NCBI GenBank assembly: GCA_963834965.1
Contig: CAWIEI010000032.1
Coordinates: 21,560 to 85,559, forward strand
Direction: 5' to 3'
From: Fodinibacter sp963834965
GTDB lineage: Bacteria > Actinomycetota > Actinomycetes > Actinomycetales > Dermatophilaceae
DNA: 64,000 nt
Shown: positions 62,511-64,000 of the stretch, piece by piece
Numbering within the stretch: position 1 is the first letter of the stretch
How the letters are laid out: every line of letters starts with the position of its first letter
Translations under genes and position numbers: made by a program
Notes under the pieces: generated by a model
Databases searched by the model: none
The model's input: only the letters and a program-made list of their open reading frames with translations
What the model was told of the DNA's origin: nothing

Positions 62511-63268
62511 ATGCCCGAACCCGACGCCGACTACTTCTCCGCCTGGTACGCCGCGATGGGCGAGGCGCCCGACAAGGACCGGCTGTGGACCCGGCTGCCG
62601 TGCCTGCCCCTCCCACCTGGTCTCGACCAGCGTGGTCACCGGGAGCGCCCTCGACGAGATCGCGGGCCGGCTCGCCCTGGGCCCCGGTGACGTGCTGCTC
62701 GACATCGCCTGCGGCGGGCCGGCTACGGCATGAATGGTCGCCCGGTCGCGCCCGGCTGGTCGGCCTCGACTTCGCCGCGGCCGCGATCGACCAGGCCCGC
62801 GCCAACGCCGAGCGACTCGGCCTCGCCGACCGGGCCGACCTGCGGCTCGGCGACATGACCGCGACCGGGCTCGACCCGGCATCCGTCACTGCGGTGCTCT
62901 GCCTGGATGCCGCCCAGTTCCCACCCGACTTCGGCGCCACCTTCACCGAGGCGCACCGGGTGCTGGCACCCGGTGGGCTCGCCGCGTTCACCGGCTGGGA
63001 GGCCCGTGACCCGCTGGACCCGGCCGTGCCGGAACGGATCCGGCGGGTCGACCTGGCCGCCGGCCTGCGCTCGGCGGGGTTCACCCAGGTGCGGTCGCAC
63101 GACCGCGAGGACTGGCTCGCGGACGAGCGGGAGGCCTGGCGCGCGGTCGTCGCCCTGCCCGCGTCCGGCGACCCGGCGATGCAGTCGCTGCAGGCCGAGG
63201 GACGGCGCGTGTTCGAGCGCGGCGACCCGTTCCGGCGGGTGCTCGCGACCGGTCGGCGAGCGGGTTGA
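62511..63268 (+). pseudogene. SAM-dependent methyltransferase, frameshifted at least twice
   Basis: Starts MPEPDADYFSAWYAAMG (62511). The SAM motif D-I-A-C-G-G appears in a second frame near 62690-62720, and the rest (L-V-G-L-D-F-A-A-A-A-I-D-Q-A-R, then V-L-C-L-D-A-A-Q-F-P) in a third to 63268. The corrupted stretch at 62700-62760 is particularly disordered. The parent would be a class I methyltransferase of about 250 residues. Could be decay or sequence errors. Confidence 0.7.
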
Positions 63269-63418
63269 GCCGCGGGCCACGGATCGGGGCGCCCTGAGCG
63301 CCTGCCGGAGACGGATTCCGTCGATCCGGGTGCGAAGTGACGCACGTCTCGTCGGTCGAGCGTCCGGATGGTGAGAGGGCGGTGACGGGTACTAGGACGT
63401 CCACGTACCGTCGACAGC

Positions 63419-63472
63419 ATGCAGCGGCTCGAGGTACTCATCCTCATTCCGAGCCGCGGCGAGGTCCGGTAG
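63419..63472 (+). CDS. Candidate leuB leader peptide
   Basis: A 17-residue open frame, ATG start: M-Q-R-L-E-V-L-I-L-I-P-S-R-G-E-V-R, with seven of 17 residues Leu, Ile or Val. GCGGCTCG inside it (63424) pairs with CGAGCCGC (63450), and a second copy of CGGCTCGAG occurs near 63534, so alternative pairings are possible. No strong ribosome site. It lies 340 bp before leuB, so it may control leuB by attenuation. Speculative. Confidence 0.4.
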   Translation: MQRLEVLILIPSRGEVR

Positions 63473-63595
63473 TCAGCATCCTCGCCGCGGAGACCCCGCG
63501 ACGTCGCTGACCGGTTCGCCGAGGCACCACTCGGCTCGAGCCCCCGAACCCCACTGGACGACTGGCCCACATGGGCCGTGGAAGGCAGCACGACG

Positions 63596-63691
63596 ATGAA
63601 CGAGAACAGCACCCTCGACGAGGCCACCCTCGCCCGGCAGGCCCTCCAGGAGTCGATGGACCTGCGCGACCAGGGCCACACCGACGACTGA
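63596..63691 (+). CDS. Small ORF of 31 residues
   Basis: Codes M-N-E-N-S-T-L-D-E-A-T-L then A-R-Q-A-L-Q-E-S-M-D-L-R-D-Q and ends G-H-T-D-D. It has a normal helical, acidic composition and GAAGG 13 bases upstream. It lies between the leader peptide and leuB and is followed by hairpins. It may be a real small protein or a chance frame. Confidence 0.35.
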   Translation: MNENSTLDEATLARQALQESMDLRDQGHTDD

Positions 63692-63703
63692 CGCCGACCG
63701 GGT

Positions 63704-63778
63704 CCCACGCTCTGCGTGGGCCTGACGCCGCCAGGCCCCGTGCCGGCCGTCCCGCCCATCCACGGGCTGGGACGGCCG
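63704..63778 (+). terminator. Two hairpins upstream of leuB
   Basis: CCCACGC/GCGTGGG (63704-63720, loop TCT) and CGGCCGTCCC/GGGACGGCCG (63744-63778) are perfect stems. They end 35 bases before the leuB start. They may terminate the short upstream transcript or act as an attenuator for leuB; no U-tract follows. Confidence 0.55.
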
Positions 63779-63812
63779 TCCGCATCCCGATACCCGTATC
63801 TAGGCTGGAGCC

Positions 63813-64000
63813 ATGACCGAGAGCGCACCGCCGTCCCTGGAGATCGCCGTCATCGGGGGAGACGGCATCGGGCCCGAGGTCGTGGCGGAGGGTCTGAAGG
63901 TGCTCCGGGCGGTCGTCGGCGAGGCCGGCCCCAAGGTCACCACCACGCAGTACGACCTCGGCGCCACGCGCTGGCACGCCACCGGCGAGACGCTGCCCGA
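63813..64000 (+). CDS. leuB: 3-isopropylmalate dehydrogenase, N-terminal part
   Basis: The gene continues past the right edge; 62 residues are visible. I-A-V-I-G-G-D-G-I-G-P-E-V near residue 10 and the following V-L-R-A-V-V-G-E helix are typical of isopropylmalate/isocitrate dehydrogenases. The GGAG ribosome site is nine bases upstream, and the palindrome GATACCCGTATC (63789-63800) may be an operator. Identity as LeuB rather than tartrate or isocitrate dehydrogenase is supported by the serA-ilv neighbourhood; catalytic residues lie outside the window. Confidence 0.88.
   Translation, partial: MTESAPPSLEIAVIGGDGIGPEVVAEGLKVLRAVVGEAGPKVTTTQYDLGATRWHATGETLP

Noticed and set aside
1..64000. tRNA, rRNA, prophage and plasmid features
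   Set aside because: No TψC-type motifs, rRNA stretches, phage structural genes or replication genes were recognised on reading through.

Overview
The window is GC-rich chromosomal DNA with many GTG starts, 4-base start/stop overlaps and strong GAC/CTG/GTC codon bias. With the SigK/RskA-fasciclin set, the actinobacterial-type SOS box and the gene order, it points to an actinobacterium, probably Micrococcales near Intrasporangiaceae/Dermatophilaceae (inferred, no marker gene seen). The order etfBA - cysteine desulfurase - mnmA - methionine-synthase-like - ligA - gatCAB - ilvBNC - serA - leuB is also found around fixA/fixB to leuB in Mycobacterium tuberculosis, so the backbone is an old housekeeping neighbourhood into which accessory genes have been inserted.

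Layout. 1-6.1 kb: start of a probable glycogen debranching gene, YbjN, enoyl-CoA hydratase, etfBA, a membrane protein, cysteine desulfurase and mnmA. 6.3-7.3 kb: pirin, ending in a perfect hairpin. 7.31-12.49 kb: a complete-looking 5.2-kb transposon with ~60-bp inverted ends. It carries a DDE transposase translationally coupled to a DnaQ-like DEDDh exonuclease, plus a DUF2975/XRE pair with its own palindromic operator. 12.5-15.7 kb: an acyl-ACP-reductase-like protein and an SDR reductase. 16-21 kb: a DUF1272-flavin fusion, MetE-like protein, EamA transporter and acyl-CoA ligase. 21.2-26 kb: accessory debris, including an SOS-controlled but frameshifted HNH gene, DUF2200, two VOC genes (one broken), a truncated SnoaL gene next to 28-bp tandem repeats, and DinB. 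26-37 kb: ligA, VWA protein, TRIC channel, gatCAB, ahpC-ahpF. 37-49 kb: DUF937, SixA, membrane proteins, secreted GH16 glucanase, oxidoreductases, MarR/MMPL pair, TspO, fasciclin protein with SigK/RskA. 49-64 kb: branched-chain amino acid block (ilvD, ilvBNC, leuB) with an ABC exporter, serA and several small proteins.

How the genes work together. ilvD, ilvB, ilvN, ilvC and leuB are valine/isoleucine/leucine biosynthesis. ilvBNC is preceded by an 11-residue Val/Leu-rich leader peptide and a U-tailed terminator, a classical attenuator. leuB is preceded by a possible second leader peptide rich in Leu/Ile/Val. gatCAB makes Gln-tRNA and/or Asn-tRNA by transamidation, mnmA with the desulfurase thiolates tRNA, and ahpCF detoxifies peroxides.

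Data quality. Five genes are interrupted by small frame changes: HNH, VOC, ligA, serA and a methyltransferase. Because ligA and serA are normally indispensable, some of these are probably sequencing indels. No tRNA, rRNA or CRISPR array was seen.
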